DNA from: Paracoccus sp. (in: a-proteobacteria)
Lineage (GTDB): Bacteria; Pseudomonadota; Alphaproteobacteria; Rhodobacterales; Rhodobacteraceae
Length of the DNA: 64,000 nt
Reading direction: 5' to 3'
NCBI GenBank assembly: GCA_030538425.1
Contig: JAUNTZ010000005.1
Span: 28,886-92,885, forward strand
Below the pieces are notes generated by a model that had not been told where the DNA came from, made no database searches, and was given only the letters and a program-made list of their open reading frames with translations. The translations under genes and the position numbers were made by a program. Below, one piece after another: positions 26,591-36,391 of the stretch; the stretch's first letter is position 1, and every line of letters begins with the position of its first letter.

Positions 26591-28837
26591 ATGGCGCTGC
26601 CAAGCAAACAGCAGATTCTGGACTGGATTGCCGACCACCCCGAGGCGTCGGCCAAGCGCGATATAGCCAAGGCGTTCGGCATCAAGGGCGCGGGCAAAAT
26701 CGACCTGAAACGGATGCTCAAAGAGCTGGAGGATGAGGGCCGTCTGGACCGCAAAAGGCGGTCTTATCGCGACGCGCACCGGCTTCCGCCCGTCACCGTG
26801 GTTGAGTTGCTGGCCCCTGATGCGCAGGGCGATCTGTTCGTGCGCCCGCTGGAACATGGCGGCGAAGGGCCTGCGCCGCGCATCCTTTACCGCCCGCTGC
26901 GCGCCGATCCGGCGATGGGGGCGGGCGACCGCTTTCTGGCGCGGCTGATCGAACAGCGCGGCGAGGATCACGACTATAGCGCCCGGCTGATCCGCCGCAT
27001 CGGCACCGCGCAGCACAAGATCGTGGGCATCTTTCGCGCGGGCCGTGAGGGCGGGCGTATCCTGCCCATCGACAAAGGCTCGGACCGCGAATGGCAGATC
27101 CGTGAGGCGGACCGGAACGGCGCGCAGGATGGGGAACTGGTCGAGGCCGAACAGACCGGCCCCAAGGCGCGCCTTGGCCTGCCTATCGCGCGGGTGGTGC
27201 AGCGTCTGGGCGACCCAAGCGCGCCGCGCGCGATCAGCGTGATTGCGATTCATCAGCACAATATCCCCGACGATTTCCCCGATGAGGTGATCGACGAGGC
27301 AGACGCGGCTCAGCCCGCCACCATGCAAGGGCGCGAGGATCTGCGCGACCTGCCCTTCGTCACCATCGACCCCTCGGACGCGCGCGACCATGACGACGCG
27401 GTGGCCGCCATGCCCGACCCCGACAACGACGGCGGCATGGTGATCTGGGTGGCGATTGCCGATGTCGCGGCCTATGTGCGCCCGAACACGGCGCTTGACC
27501 GCGAGGCGCGGCTGCGTGGGAACTCGACCTATTTTCCCGACCGGGTGGTGCCGATGCTGCCCGATATTCTGTCGGGCGATCTGTGCAGCCTGCACGAAGG
27601 CGTGGACCGCCCGGTCATTGCCGTGCGGATGCGGCTGGATGCGCAAGGCGCAAAGATCGGCCACAGCTTTCATCGCGGCATGATCCGTTCCGCCGCCAGC
27701 TTGTCCTATGAGCAGGCGCAGGCGGGGGCCGATGGCGCGCCCGATGCGCAGACCGAACCGCTGATGGACAGCGTGATCCGCCCGCTTTGGGCGGCTTATG
27801 CGCTGCTCCTCAAGGCGCGGGCGCGGCGTCAGCCGCTGGATCTGGACCTGCCCGAACGGCGCATCGAACTGGCCCCCGACGGGCGTGTGAAGTCGGTGAA
27901 CTTCAAGGACCGGCTGGATGCGCACCGGCTGATTGAGGAATATATGGTGCTGGCTAATGTCGCCGCCGCCGAGGAACTGACCCGCCTGCGCCGCCCGCTT
28001 TTGTTCCGCGTCCATGAAGAACCCAGCCCCGAAAAGCTGAACGCGCTGCGCGAGGTGGCCGAGGCGTCGGGCTTTACCCTGGCCAAGGGGCAGGTGCTGC
28101 AAACAAGCCACCTGAACCGGCTTCTGGCGCAGGCCGAGGATTCGGATTTCGACGAACTGATTAACATTTCCACCCTGCGGTCGATGACGCAGGCTTACTA
28201 TCACCCTGAAAACTATGGGCATTTCGGGCTGGCGCTGAAATCCTATGCGCATTTCACCTCGCCCATCCGCCGCTATTCCGACCTGATCGTGCATCGCGCG
28301 CTGATCTCGGGCCATGGTTGGGGCAAGGACGGGCTGTCGGATTGGGATGTCGAACATCTGGCCGAGACCGCCACCCATATCTCCGAGACCGAGCGCCGCT
28401 CGATGGAGGCCGAGCGGGACACGACAGACCGCTATCTGGCCGCCTATCTGGCCGAACGGGTCGGCACGGAAATGACCGGCCGCGTCTCGGGCCTGCAGAA
28501 ATTCGGTGCGTTCATCAAGCTGGATGAGACCGGCGCGGACGGGCTGCTGCCGATCCGCGAGATCGGCAACGAATATTTCCATTTCGACCGCGACGCGCAG
28601 GTGCTGCAAGGCTCGGAAACCGGGCTGGAAATCGGCATTGGACAACGCGTGACCGTGCGTCTGGCAGAGGCTATTCCGACCACCGGCGGGCTGATGCTGG
28701 AACTGCTGGAGCTGGAGGGCAAGGCCATCACCCAAGGCCCCCGCCGCGCGCGCAAGGGCGGCTTCCGCCGCAAGCCCGGTCAGGCCAAGGTCCGTGAGGC
28801 GAAACGCAAGCTGCGCCGCAAGCGCGAGCGCGGTTAA
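26591..28837 (+). CDS. rnr: Ribonuclease R
   Basis: This 748-residue RNase II-superfamily 3'-5' exonuclease degrades structured RNA. An N-terminal winged-helix region (about 5-60) is followed by cold-shock-type domains. The RNB domain has the acidic magnesium motif TIDPSDARDHDDAVAA (about 255-270), and YAHFTSPIRRYSDLIVHRAL carries the conserved arginines. A C-terminal S1 domain (about 625-705, GRVSGLQKFGAFIKLDE) and a basic tail rich in Lys/Arg complete it. A GGGGGACGGC site precedes the ATG. Confidence 0.95.
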   Translation: MALPSKQQILDWIADHPEASAKRDIAKAFGIKGAGKIDLKRMLKELEDEGRLDRKRRSYRDAHRLPPVTVVELLAPDAQGDLFVRPLEHGGEGPAPRILYRPLRADPAMGAGDRFLARLIEQRGEDHDYSARLIRRIGTAQHKIVGIFRAGREGGRILPIDKGSDREWQIREADRNGAQDGELVEAEQTGPKARLGLPIARVVQRLGDPSAPRAISVIAIHQHNIPDDFPDEVIDEADAAQPATMQGREDLRDLPFVTIDPSDARDHDDAVAAMPDPDNDGGMVIWVAIADVAAYVRPNTALDREARLRGNSTYFPDRVVPMLPDILSGDLCSLHEGVDRPVIAVRMRLDAQGAKIGHSFHRGMIRSAASLSYEQAQAGADGAPDAQTEPLMDSVIRPLWAAYALLLKARARRQPLDLDLPERRIELAPDGRVKSVNFKDRLDAHRLIEEYMVLANVAAAEELTRLRRPLLFRVHEEPSPEKLNALREVAEASGFTLAKGQVLQTSHLNRLLAQAEDSDFDELINISTLRSMTQAYYHPENYGHFGLALKSYAHFTSPIRRYSDLIVHRALISGHGWGKDGLSDWDVEHLAETATHISETERRSMEAERDTTDRYLAAYLAERVGTEMTGRVSGLQKFGAFIKLDETGADGLLPIREIGNEYFHFDRDAQVLQGSETGLEIGIGQRVTVRLAEAIPTTGGLMLELLELEGKAITQGPRRARKGGFRRKPGQAKVREAKRKLRRKRERG

Positions 28838-28882
28838 GGAACCCGCGCCCCGGTCAGGCATTGTCCCCGAAAAGGAGATACT

Positions 28883-29443
28883 ATGACCGAGATCGACGAA
28901 AGCAAGGTTCAGGCGACCGCGCAAGAGGCGCCAAAATTCAACAATAACATCACGGTAGAGGAGATTCTTGACGCGCAAAAGGCGTGGGGCGTGGCGCTGA
29001 TGAAGATCTCGAAGGCCCATCGAGAGGGCGGGATCGAGGCCGCGCGGGCCGAGGCTGAGGCGGCGCTTGATGCCTCTTATGGCTATGATCTGGGGCCGGT
29101 TCTGTTCAAGCCGACCCTCTCCAGCGGTGAGCAGACCTTTCGCGTGACCCGCGAGGGGGCCTTGTCCTATTTCGTCGGCCACAACCCCGACTATCCCGGC
29201 GATAACGGCTTCGCCCTGCGCAAATGGGAAGGCTATCGCAATGAAAACGCGGCGTTTTTTATCGAAGGTAATGTCGGCACGGTGATGGGTAAGGTGTTCC
29301 TGCAAGACACGGATGGCAACGAAACCGTGGTGGACAAGACCTGGCAATATCGCAAGGACGACAAAGGCACGGTGCGCATTGTCGTGCATCATTCCTCGCT
29401 GGAATATGCGCCTGCTGAGGATGAAAAGAAGGTCGCGGGCTAA
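28883..29443 (+). CDS. Uncharacterised protein, possibly NTF2/SnoaL-like
   Basis: A 186-residue cytoplasmic protein with a good AAAAGGAGA site. Residues about 24-50 (VEEILDAQKAWGVALMKISKAH) look like the opening helix of an NTF2/SnoaL-like cone. The strand-rich second half (GVALSYF-type, NAAFFIEGNVGTVMGKVF, TVRIVVHHSSLEY) fits that fold. No catalytic residues can be assigned. It ends 4 bp into the convergent VOC gene, and it follows rnr by only 45 bp, so it may be cotranscribed with it. Confidence 0.55.
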   Translation: MTEIDESKVQATAQEAPKFNNNITVEEILDAQKAWGVALMKISKAHREGGIEAARAEAEAALDASYGYDLGPVLFKPTLSSGEQTFRVTREGALSYFVGHNPDYPGDNGFALRKWEGYRNENAAFFIEGNVGTVMGKVFLQDTDGNETVVDKTWQYRKDDKGTVRIVVHHSSLEYAPAEDEKKVAG

Positions 29444-29763
29444 GCCTCGGACCAGACCGCCAATTCGGTGCCGCCCGGTTCGCGAAACTGGAACCGCCGC
29501 CCGCCCGGAAACGCGAAGATCGGGCGGGTGATGGTCGCGCCCGCCTCGCTCACGCGGGCAAGCGCGGCCTCCAGATCGTCGGTTTTCAGGATCACCAGAG
29601 GCGGCGCGGCCTCGCCCGCCGCAATGCCGCCCGAGATCCCGACATCGGCCAGTTCCTGATAGTCCGGACCGTAATCATTGAAGCCCCAGCCAAAGGCGCG
29701 GGCAAAGAAGTTCTTCGTGGCGGGCAGGTCGGGGCTGTTGAACTCGATATAGTCGATTTTCAT
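29440..29763 (-). CDS. VOC-superfamily (glyoxalase/bleomycin resistance-like) protein
   Basis: This 107-residue single VOC module begins MKIDYIEFNSPDLPATKNFFARAF, with FGW following, and ends FREPGGTELAVWSE, which carries the usual metal-ligand Glu. The start at 29763 has AGAGGT 5-10 nt upstream; the in-frame ATG at 29799 does not. The substrate is unknown. Its 3' end overlaps that of the preceding plus-strand gene. Confidence 0.8.
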   Translation of the reverse strand: MKIDYIEFNSPDLPATKNFFARAFGWGFNDYGPDYQELADVGISGGIAAGEAAPPLVILKTDDLEAALARVSEAGATITRPIFAFPGGRRFQFREPGGTELAVWSEA

Positions 29764-29803
29764 CGCAACCTCTCTTTTGGTTGAGCCTGCCATGCGCACC
29801 TGC

Positions 29804-30196
29804 TTACCGCAAGACCGGCGGCGCGCCCGGTGCCTCTCGCGTCACGCCCATCCGCAGGCCCGCGCCGATGCGGTGGGCAAGGGCGGACCATTGCGCGGCG
29901 GGCTCGGGTGCAAGGGTGCGGCGCAGGGTTTCGTCGAATAGCGCGAGCCAGGGCGTGAAATGATCGGGTCGCACATCGCCGGCCCGCATATGCACCTGCA
30001 TCGGGTTGCCGTCATAATTGCGCTCATACAGGATCGCATTGCGCCAGAAGCGGGCGATTTTTTCCTCATGCTCAGGCCAGTCGGTGACATGGCGGGCAAA
30101 GACCGGGCCAAGCACCTCATGCCTGCGGATCGCGGCATAGAACACCGCCACCACCCGGTCGATCTGGTCAGGGCTCACGTCAAAGCGTTTCATCAT
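29804..30196 (-). CDS. Group III truncated haemoglobin
   Basis: This 130-residue globin has the family-III pattern: an N-terminal FDVSPDQIDRVVAVFYAAIRRHEVLGPVFAR helix pair, the WPEHEEKIARFW segment and a proximal region MQVHMRAGDVRPDHFTPWLALFDETL. The His in QVHMRAG or in PDHFTPW is the candidate haem ligand. Such proteins are implicated in nitric oxide or oxygen handling. It is transcribed divergently from queF over a 116-bp gap. Confidence 0.85.
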   Translation of the reverse strand: MMKRFDVSPDQIDRVVAVFYAAIRRHEVLGPVFARHVTDWPEHEEKIARFWRNAILYERNYDGNPMQVHMRAGDVRPDHFTPWLALFDETLRRTLAPEPAAQWSALAHRIGAGLRMGVTREAPGAPPVLR

Positions 30197-30312
30197 CCCG
30201 CCAGTATGCGCCCGCGCCGCCCCGCCCGCAATGCGCGGTTTGACGCGGGCCGGGGCGGCTGCTAGGCCAAGGGCGCGGTCGCAGCCCACCCGCCCAAAAC
30301 AGGAGCAAAACC

Positions 30313-30774
30313 ATGTCCCATTACACCGACGGCCTGACCCAGCTTGGCCAGAATACCGGCCTGCCCGCCAATCCCGATGAGGCCGTGCTGGAACGCGTGC
30401 CGAACCCGCAGGCGGGCGAAGCCTATGTCGTGCGCTTTACCCAGCCCGAATTCACCAGCCTTTGCCCGATGACCGGCCAGCCCGATTTCGCGCATCTGGT
30501 GATCGACTATGTCCCGCAGGATTGGCTTGTCGAAAGCAAGTCGCTCAAGCTGTTTCTGGGCAGTTTCCGCAATCACGGCGCGTTTCACGAGGATTGCACC
30601 GTGACCATCGGCAAGCGTTTGCGCGACCTGCTGGACCCGCAATGGCTGCGGATTGGCGGTTATTGGTATCCGCGCGGGGGCATGCCGATCGACGTGTTCT
30701 GGCAGACGGGGCCGGTGCCGTCTAGCGTCTGGCTGCCCGATCAGGGCGTGGCCTCCTATCGCGGGCGGGGCTGA
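30313..30774 (+). CDS. queF: NADPH-dependent 7-cyano-7-deazaguanine reductase
   Basis: This 153-residue unimodular QueF reduces preQ0 to preQ1 for queuosine in tRNA. The catalytic Cys51 lies in [15 protein letters not shown] with the partner Asp nearby. The signature [20 protein letters not shown] is intact. An ACAGGAGC site precedes the ATG. No preQ1 riboswitch is apparent in the short leader. A target, tRNA-Tyr(GUA), is encoded 6 kb away. Confidence 0.94.
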   Translation: MSHYTDGLTQLGQNTGLPANPDEAVLERVPNPQAGEAYVVRFTQPEFTSLCPMTGQPDFAHLVIDYVPQDWLVESKSLKLFLGSFRNHGAFHEDCTVTIGKRLRDLLDPQWLRIGGYWYPRGGMPIDVFWQTGPVPSSVWLPDQGVASYRGRG

Positions 30775-30777
30775 GCC

Positions 30778-31737
30778 CTAATCAAACACCACCCGCGGAA
30801 AGTAGAACGAGACGACCCAGTTCGGCATATCCACGATTTCCGATATGCGCAGATCGCCGCAGACGGAACACAGCATATAGGCATCGACCGCCGCCATTTT
30901 ATGGGTCGCGGTGAGGTGGTCGATCATCCCCGCGACCGCATCGCGCGCGGCGGCCATCAGGTCGGGGCCGATGCCGGTCGTGGCCTCATAGCCCTTGGCG
31001 TCAAGGTGGCGGGTCACGGGGCCGGGGGTGGTGAAGCGCGGAAAGCGGAGGTTTGCGTCCTTGACCAGTTCGATCTTCAGGGTCACGTCCATCGGGCTCT
31101 CAACGGCGGTGCCGCAGACCTCACCATCGCCTTGCGCGGCATGGGTGTCGCCGATGCTGAACAGCGCGCCCTCGACCTCGACCGGCAGATAGAGCGTCGC
31201 GCCCGCATTCAGGTCGCGAATGTCCAGATTACCGCCCGTGCGGCGCGGCGGCACGACCGAGTGATCGCCCGGTTCCGCAAGCGCGCAGCCCATCGTTCCG
31301 GCAAAGGGCTTCAGCGGCACGCGGGCGTGATCCCCAAACAGCGCGGGCGCCATGCTGTCCGCATCATAGCGCCATATACGCAGGGCCGGTTCGGGGAACT
31401 GGTCGCTCAGCAGGCCAAAGCCCGGAATATTCGCCGTCCAGCCAAAGCCCGCCCCTTCACGCAGTTGGGGCGCAAAGCTGTCGAACGTGATTTTCAGCGC
31501 ATCGCCGGGGCGCGCCCCGTTCACCCAGATCGGGCCAGTCACCGGATTGACCTTCGCAAAATCGAGCGCCGTAATATCAGCCACCGTCGATTGCGGCGTG
31601 AACTGCCCGCCTGAGCTGTCCAGACACTCAAGACCGACCGTCGCGCCCGGATCAATGCGCAGCACGGGCGGGATCGCATTGTTCCAGCCGAAATGATGTT
31701 GCGCGGCGTGAATGGTGTAATCGCACTTGCGGCACAT
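30778..31737 (-). CDS. Acetamidase/formamidase family protein
   Basis: This 319-residue FmdA/AmdA-family hydrolase would release ammonia from small amides. The features seen are an N-terminal HFGWNNAIPPVLRI segment, GPIWVNGARPGDALKI, the metal-site region GGNLDIRDLNAGATLYLPVEVEGALF and GDTHAAQGDGEVCGTAVE. The extra N-terminal CRKC pair is notable and could bind metal. The start at 31737 (MCRKCDYT) is preceded by AAAAGGGGGAC. Substrate assignment (formamide versus acetamide) is not possible from sequence. It is divergent from ileS. Confidence 0.87.
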   Translation of the reverse strand: MCRKCDYTIHAAQHHFGWNNAIPPVLRIDPGATVGLECLDSSGGQFTPQSTVADITALDFAKVNPVTGPIWVNGARPGDALKITFDSFAPQLREGAGFGWTANIPGFGLLSDQFPEPALRIWRYDADSMAPALFGDHARVPLKPFAGTMGCALAEPGDHSVVPPRRTGGNLDIRDLNAGATLYLPVEVEGALFSIGDTHAAQGDGEVCGTAVESPMDVTLKIELVKDANLRFPRFTTPGPVTRHLDAKGYEATTGIGPDLMAAARDAVAGMIDHLTATHKMAAVDAYMLCSVCGDLRISEIVDMPNWVVSFYFPRVVFD

Positions 31738-31950
31738 GGCAGTCCCCCTTTTGGCCGCAGCATGGCGCGGGGCAGGCCTCTCGATCAAGCGGTGATTTCC
31801 GCGCCGCTTTGCCTTGCGGGCGGGCGCAGGCGTTTCTATAGAGTGCAGCATGGAATTAAGGGCGTTCAGCATCCGAATTAGCTGCCCGGTGGCGTGAGGT
31901 TTCGCGCCGCCGGGTTCTGCCTGCCTGAACGCCAGCCAAAAGGAACGCCC

Positions 31951-34884
31951 ATGAGCGACCAGACCCCCGACTATCGCGACACTGTTTTTCTGCCCAAAAC
32001 CGACTTCCCCATGCGCGCCGGATTGCCCGCGCGTGAACCCGAATGGCTGGAGCGTTGGGCGCGGATCGGCATTTACGACCGGCTGCGGGAACGGAGCGGT
32101 GATCGCAAGCCCTTCATCCTGCATGATGGCCCGCCCTATGCGAATGGCAACCTCCATATCGGCCACGCGCTGAACAAGGTGCTGAAGGATATGGTCGTGC
32201 GCAGCCAGCAGATGATGGGCCGCGATGCGCGCTATGTCCCCGGCTGGGACTGCCACGGCCTGCCGATCGAGTGGAAGATCGAGGAAAAATACCGCGCCGA
32301 GGGCCGCGACAAGGACGAGGTGGACGCGGTCACCTTCCGGCAGGAATGCCGCCGATTTGCCGCGCATTGGGTCGATGTGCAGCGCGACGAGTTCAAGCGG
32401 CTGGGCGTCACCGGCACCTGGGACGACCCCTATCTGACGATGAACTATCACGCCGAGGCGGTCATCGCGGGCGAGTTCATGAAGCTGTTGATGAATGGCG
32501 CGCTGTATCAGGGCTCAAAGCCCGTGATGTGGTCGCCTGTTGAGAAAACCGCATTGGCTGAGGCTGAGGTGGAGTATCACGACCATACCTCGCATCAGGT
32601 CTGGGTGCGCTTCCCGGTCGCCTCGGCGGGTGATTCCCCGGCCAATGGCGGTGCTTGCATGAACACGGACCTGCTGGCTGCCTCGGTGGTGATCTGGACG
32701 ACGACGCCATGGACCATCCCGCAGAACCGCGCCGTGGCCTTCGGGCCGGGCGTTGCTTACGGGCTTTATCGCGTGGATGAGGCGGGCGAGGGCTCGCAGG
32801 CCCGCGCGGGTGAACTGCTGATCCTCGCCGATGCCTTGGCCGAGGGCGTGCTGAGCGCGGCCAAGGTCGCGGCGCATAGCCGGATGCGCGATGTGAGCGG
32901 CGATGAACTGGCGGCGCTGACCCTCGCTCACCCCTATCGCGGGGTTGAGGGCGCGGATGGCGAATGGGATTATGATGTCCCGATGCTGGCGGGCGATCAT
33001 GTGACCGAGGATGCGGGGACGGGCTTTGTCCATACCGCGCCAAGCCATGGTGAGGACGACTATCAGCTCGGCCTGAAACACGGCCTGAAAATGACCTATA
33101 ATGTCGAGGATGACGGCAGCTATCGCGCCGATCTGCCCTTGTTCGGCGGTCAGCACGTCATCCTGCCCGACGGCAAGGAAGGCCCGGCCAATGTCAGCAA
33201 TATCAAGCAATTGGCCTATGCGGGCGCGTTGCTGGCCAAGGGCAAGCTGAAGCACTCCTACCCGCATAGCTGGCGCTCCAAGGCGCCGGTGATCTATCGC
33301 AACACGCCGCAATGGTTCGCCGCCATCGACAAGGATCTGGCCGATGGGCAGGGCGAATTTGGCGCGACGATCCGCCAGCGGGCGCTGACCTCGATCGACA
33401 GTCTGGTGAAATGGACGCCGCAGACCGGGCGCAACCGGATCTATTCCATGGTTGAGGGGCGGCCTGACTGGAACCTGTCGCGGCAGCGGCTTTGGGGCGT
33501 TCCGCTGACCTGCTTTGTCAAGCGCGGGACGCGGCCCGATGATGCCGATTTCCTGCTGCGGAGTGACGAACTCAACGCCCGCATCGTCGCGGCGTTCGAG
33601 GAAGGCGGCGCGGATGTCTGGTATCAGGACGGCTTCAAGGCGCGGATGCTGGAGGGCATCGCCAACCCCGAGGATTACGAACAGGTCATGGATGTGCTGG
33701 ATGTGTGGTTCGACAGCGGCTCGACCCATGCTTTCGTGCTGCGTGACCGCGAGGACGGCGCGGCGGATGGCATCGCGGATCTTTACCTTGAGGGCACAGA
33801 CCAGCATCGCGGATGGTTCCAGTCCTCACTGTTGCAGGCCTGCGCCACGCGGGGCCGCGCACCCTATCGCGGCGTGCTGACCCACGGCTTTACGCTGGAC
33901 GAAAAGGGCATGAAAATGTCCAAATCCTTGGGCAATACCGTGCTGCCCGCCGATGTGGTCAAGGAATATGGCGCCGATATCCTGCGCCTTTGGGTCGCGC
34001 AGGTCGATTATACCGCCGACAGCCGGATCGGGCCGGAAATCCTGAAAGGCACCGCCGACAGCTATCGCCGCCTGCGCAACACGCTGCGCTTTATCCTTGG
34101 CGGGCTGGACGGTTTCACCGATGCCGAGCGCCTGCCCGTGGCCGAGATGCCCGAGCTGGAACAATGGGTGCTGCACCGTCTGGCGCAACTGGATCATCAG
34201 GTGCGGCAGGGCTATGATTCCTATGATTTTCAGGGGGTCTTTCAGGCGCTGTTCCAGTTCGCCACGGTCGATCTGTCGTCCTTCTATTTCGACATCCGCA
34301 AGGACGCGCTTTATTGCGACGCGCCCGACAGCCGCAACCGCCGGGCGGTGCGCACGGTTCTGGACCTGCTGTTCCACCGGCTGACGGCTTGGCTTGCGCC
34401 GATCCTGCCCTTTACGATGGAAGATGTGTGGCTGGCGCGATTCCCGTCCGAGGATGACAGCATCCACCTCCACGACTTTCCCGAAACGCCCGCCGACTGG
34501 CGCAACGCGCCCTTGGCCGCGCGTTGGGACATGGTGCGCCGCGCCCGTCGCGTCGTGACGGCTGCGCTTGAGCTGCGGCGCAGCGACAAGACCATCGGCG
34601 CCAGCCTTGAGGCCGCGCCGGTCGTCCATGTCGAGGATGCGGCGATGCTGGACGCGCTGCGCTCGGTCGATTTCGCTGATGTCTGCATCACCTCGGACCT
34701 GTCGCTGAGTGCCGACCCGATGCCGTCCGAGGCGTTCCGCATGGCCGAACATCCGGGCATCGGCGTCGTCTTCGAGATGGCCGAGGGTGAGAAATGCCAG
34801 CGGTGCTGGAAGATCCTGCCCGATGTCGGCACCCATGCGCATGAGGGCGTCTGCGCCCGCTGCGATGCGGTGCTGTCTGCGTAA
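31951..34884 (+). CDS. ileS: Isoleucyl-tRNA synthetase
   Basis: This 977-residue class I synthetase has HIGH at 69-72 (NLHIGHALNKVLKDM), an editing domain with TTTPWTIPQNRA, KMSKS at 655-659 and a C-terminal zinc finger (CQRCW then CARC). An AAAAGGAAC site precedes the start at 31951. It is monocistronic, with a terminator 6 bp after the stop. Confidence 0.96.
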   Translation: MSDQTPDYRDTVFLPKTDFPMRAGLPAREPEWLERWARIGIYDRLRERSGDRKPFILHDGPPYANGNLHIGHALNKVLKDMVVRSQQMMGRDARYVPGWDCHGLPIEWKIEEKYRAEGRDKDEVDAVTFRQECRRFAAHWVDVQRDEFKRLGVTGTWDDPYLTMNYHAEAVIAGEFMKLLMNGALYQGSKPVMWSPVEKTALAEAEVEYHDHTSHQVWVRFPVASAGDSPANGGACMNTDLLAASVVIWTTTPWTIPQNRAVAFGPGVAYGLYRVDEAGEGSQARAGELLILADALAEGVLSAAKVAAHSRMRDVSGDELAALTLAHPYRGVEGADGEWDYDVPMLAGDHVTEDAGTGFVHTAPSHGEDDYQLGLKHGLKMTYNVEDDGSYRADLPLFGGQHVILPDGKEGPANVSNIKQLAYAGALLAKGKLKHSYPHSWRSKAPVIYRNTPQWFAAIDKDLADGQGEFGATIRQRALTSIDSLVKWTPQTGRNRIYSMVEGRPDWNLSRQRLWGVPLTCFVKRGTRPDDADFLLRSDELNARIVAAFEEGGADVWYQDGFKARMLEGIANPEDYEQVMDVLDVWFDSGSTHAFVLRDREDGAADGIADLYLEGTDQHRGWFQSSLLQACATRGRAPYRGVLTHGFTLDEKGMKMSKSLGNTVLPADVVKEYGADILRLWVAQVDYTADSRIGPEILKGTADSYRRLRNTLRFILGGLDGFTDAERLPVAEMPELEQWVLHRLAQLDHQVRQGYDSYDFQGVFQALFQFATVDLSSFYFDIRKDALYCDAPDSRNRRAVRTVLDLLFHRLTAWLAPILPFTMEDVWLARFPSEDDSIHLHDFPETPADWRNAPLAARWDMVRRARRVVTAALELRRSDKTIGASLEAAPVVHVEDAAMLDALRSVDFADVCITSDLSLSADPMPSEAFRMAEHPGIGVVFEMAEGEKCQRCWKILPDVGTHAHEGVCARCDAVLSA

Positions 34885-34889
34885 CGCGA

Positions 34890-34916
34890 AACGCCCGCAG
34901 CGATGCGGGCGTTTTT
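34890..34916 (+). terminator. Rho-independent terminator of ileS
   Basis: Stem ACGCCCGCA/TGCGGGCGT with a four-base loop (GCGA) is followed by TTTT. It lies between ileS and the convergent glycosyltransferase-like gene. Confidence 0.88.
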
Positions 34917-34923
34917 GTGGGGC

Positions 34924-36222
34924 CTAGACCAGCCACCACCCCGATTTGCGGATGCTCTGCCGGATTGCGGCCTCGCGTGAGGGCAGGGCGGCGCGGTCGA
35001 ACTCGGCCCTGATCTTGTCGCGACCCTTGCCCTGATAGATCAGCTTGCGCGCCGGTTCCCAGTCGCGCAGCAGCGGCTTGATCTTCGCGTCATTCGCGAC
35101 CGCCTCAAGCGCCTCAACCGCGCGGTCGGATTCGCGGGCGTAAAGCAGCGGCAGGTTGCGGTAATGGCAGGTCACATCGCCGTCGAGCCCGTCCAGTTCA
35201 GGCCCCGGACGCCCGCCGCCAAAGCTGTGAATGACAAGCGGCAGCACCGCCTGATCCAGCCACGGGTTCAGTTCCTGCGCGGCCAGTATCTCGCCCGGAT
35301 CGTCGCGGACGGCGCGGGCATAATCCGCGAAACGCTGGCCAAAAACCTGCGGATCACCGCCGGTGAACCAGCCTGCATTGAAATAAAGATAGCGTTCCCA
35401 ATGCTCATCGGGCTGCGAGAGATCAAGCGAGCTGTCGAACTCCAGCCCAAAGCGGTCGTAAAGCGATTTCCAGATCTCTTTATAGCCCGGCCCGTAAAGC
35501 GGCGGGTTGGGCCATGTTCCCTCGCGCCGCATCGAGGCCGAGGGGCGCGCGAAGTCGATCTCCAGCCGGTCGAGCGGGCCGAGAATCAGCGTGTCGGTGT
35601 CAAGGAACAGGAACGGCTCACCCGCGGGCAGGGTTTGCAGCGCCTCGATCTTGTTGCCGTAGGGATAGCTTGCGCCGAAATGCTGCGCGGTGAAGGGGAC
35701 GATCTGAGCGCCCATACCGGTGAGCGCGGCGCGGGCCGCATCGCTGATCCGCGTGTCATGGCCCGCCCATGCGCCCTCGGGCTGCGGCTCGGCCAGAACA
35801 AGGCGGCCCTGCCAGTCGGGCGCGTTGGCCCGCAGGCTTGCGGTCAAGAGCAGCGCCTCTTTCTCAAGCCGCCCGGCCTGCACGACGGCAAGGATGTTGA
35901 AGGCGGCGGTCTGGGCTGAGGGTTTGGTCTTGCCTGACGTCTTGCGCTTGGTGGTGGCCTTGGCCGATGTGCTGGCTTTGGGCGCGGTGGCCTTGGTGCT
36001 TGCTGCCTTGCGCCTAGTGCGCTTTGGGGTTGCGGGCGCGTCGGCTGCCTTGCGCGTGGCGCGTTTTTTGGGTGCTTGGCGCGCCTCTGCTGCGGGAGTC
36101 TCCTCCGCTGTCTCACCAAGGGCCGGTTTCAGCGCGGCTTGAGCCTCGCGCCGCGCACGGTTGGCGGCGTTTTTCGCGCGACGCTCGGCCTTTTCGGCAT
36201 CGGTCAGTTGAATCTTGGCCAT
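34924..36222 (-). CDS. Glycosyltransferase-like protein with a lysine/alanine-rich N-terminal tail
   Basis: A 432-residue protein in two parts. Residues 1-105 are low-complexity, rich in Ala, Lys, Thr, Arg and Pro (RTRRKAAST, KATAPKAS), like histone H1 tails. From about 106 a GT-A-like fold begins (FNILAVVQAGRLEKEALLLTASLR). It has a DxD-type metal/sugar-nucleotide motif in FLFLDTDTLILGPL (208-210), then NAGWFTGGD and a C-terminal region rich in Trp and basic residues. The donor and acceptor are unknown. There is no signal peptide or membrane segment. An AAGATTC-poor leader leaves the start supported mainly by the first ATG and composition. Confidence 0.65.
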   Translation of the reverse strand: MAKIQLTDAEKAERRAKNAANRARREAQAALKPALGETAEETPAAEARQAPKKRATRKAADAPATPKRTRRKAASTKATAPKASTSAKATTKRKTSGKTKPSAQTAAFNILAVVQAGRLEKEALLLTASLRANAPDWQGRLVLAEPQPEGAWAGHDTRISDAARAALTGMGAQIVPFTAQHFGASYPYGNKIEALQTLPAGEPFLFLDTDTLILGPLDRLEIDFARPSASMRREGTWPNPPLYGPGYKEIWKSLYDRFGLEFDSSLDLSQPDEHWERYLYFNAGWFTGGDPQVFGQRFADYARAVRDDPGEILAAQELNPWLDQAVLPLVIHSFGGGRPGPELDGLDGDVTCHYRNLPLLYARESDRAVEALEAVANDAKIKPLLRDWEPARKLIYQGKGRDKIRAEFDRAALPSREAAIRQSIRKSGWWLV

Positions 36223-36391
36223 GACATACTCGCTAAACTATCTGGTCCGACTCACTCGCCCTGAAACAAACAGCAATCGCCCCATGGCGCAAGGCCGCTT
36301 TGCCCCGCCTGCGGTTATGTTACAAATGTCGGTTACGCGAGGTTGACCATATTAATTGGGCCGACCAGTTGCGCTGTCACTTTGGGGAAAA

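Noticed and set aside
26477-29392. 971-codon minus-strand frame opposite rnr
   Set aside because: Antisense shadow of RNase R and its neighbours, with no recognisable domain.
30250-30312. preQ1 riboswitch before queF
   Set aside because: The leader is very short and I could not find the C-rich stem and A-rich tail expected of a preQ1 aptamer.
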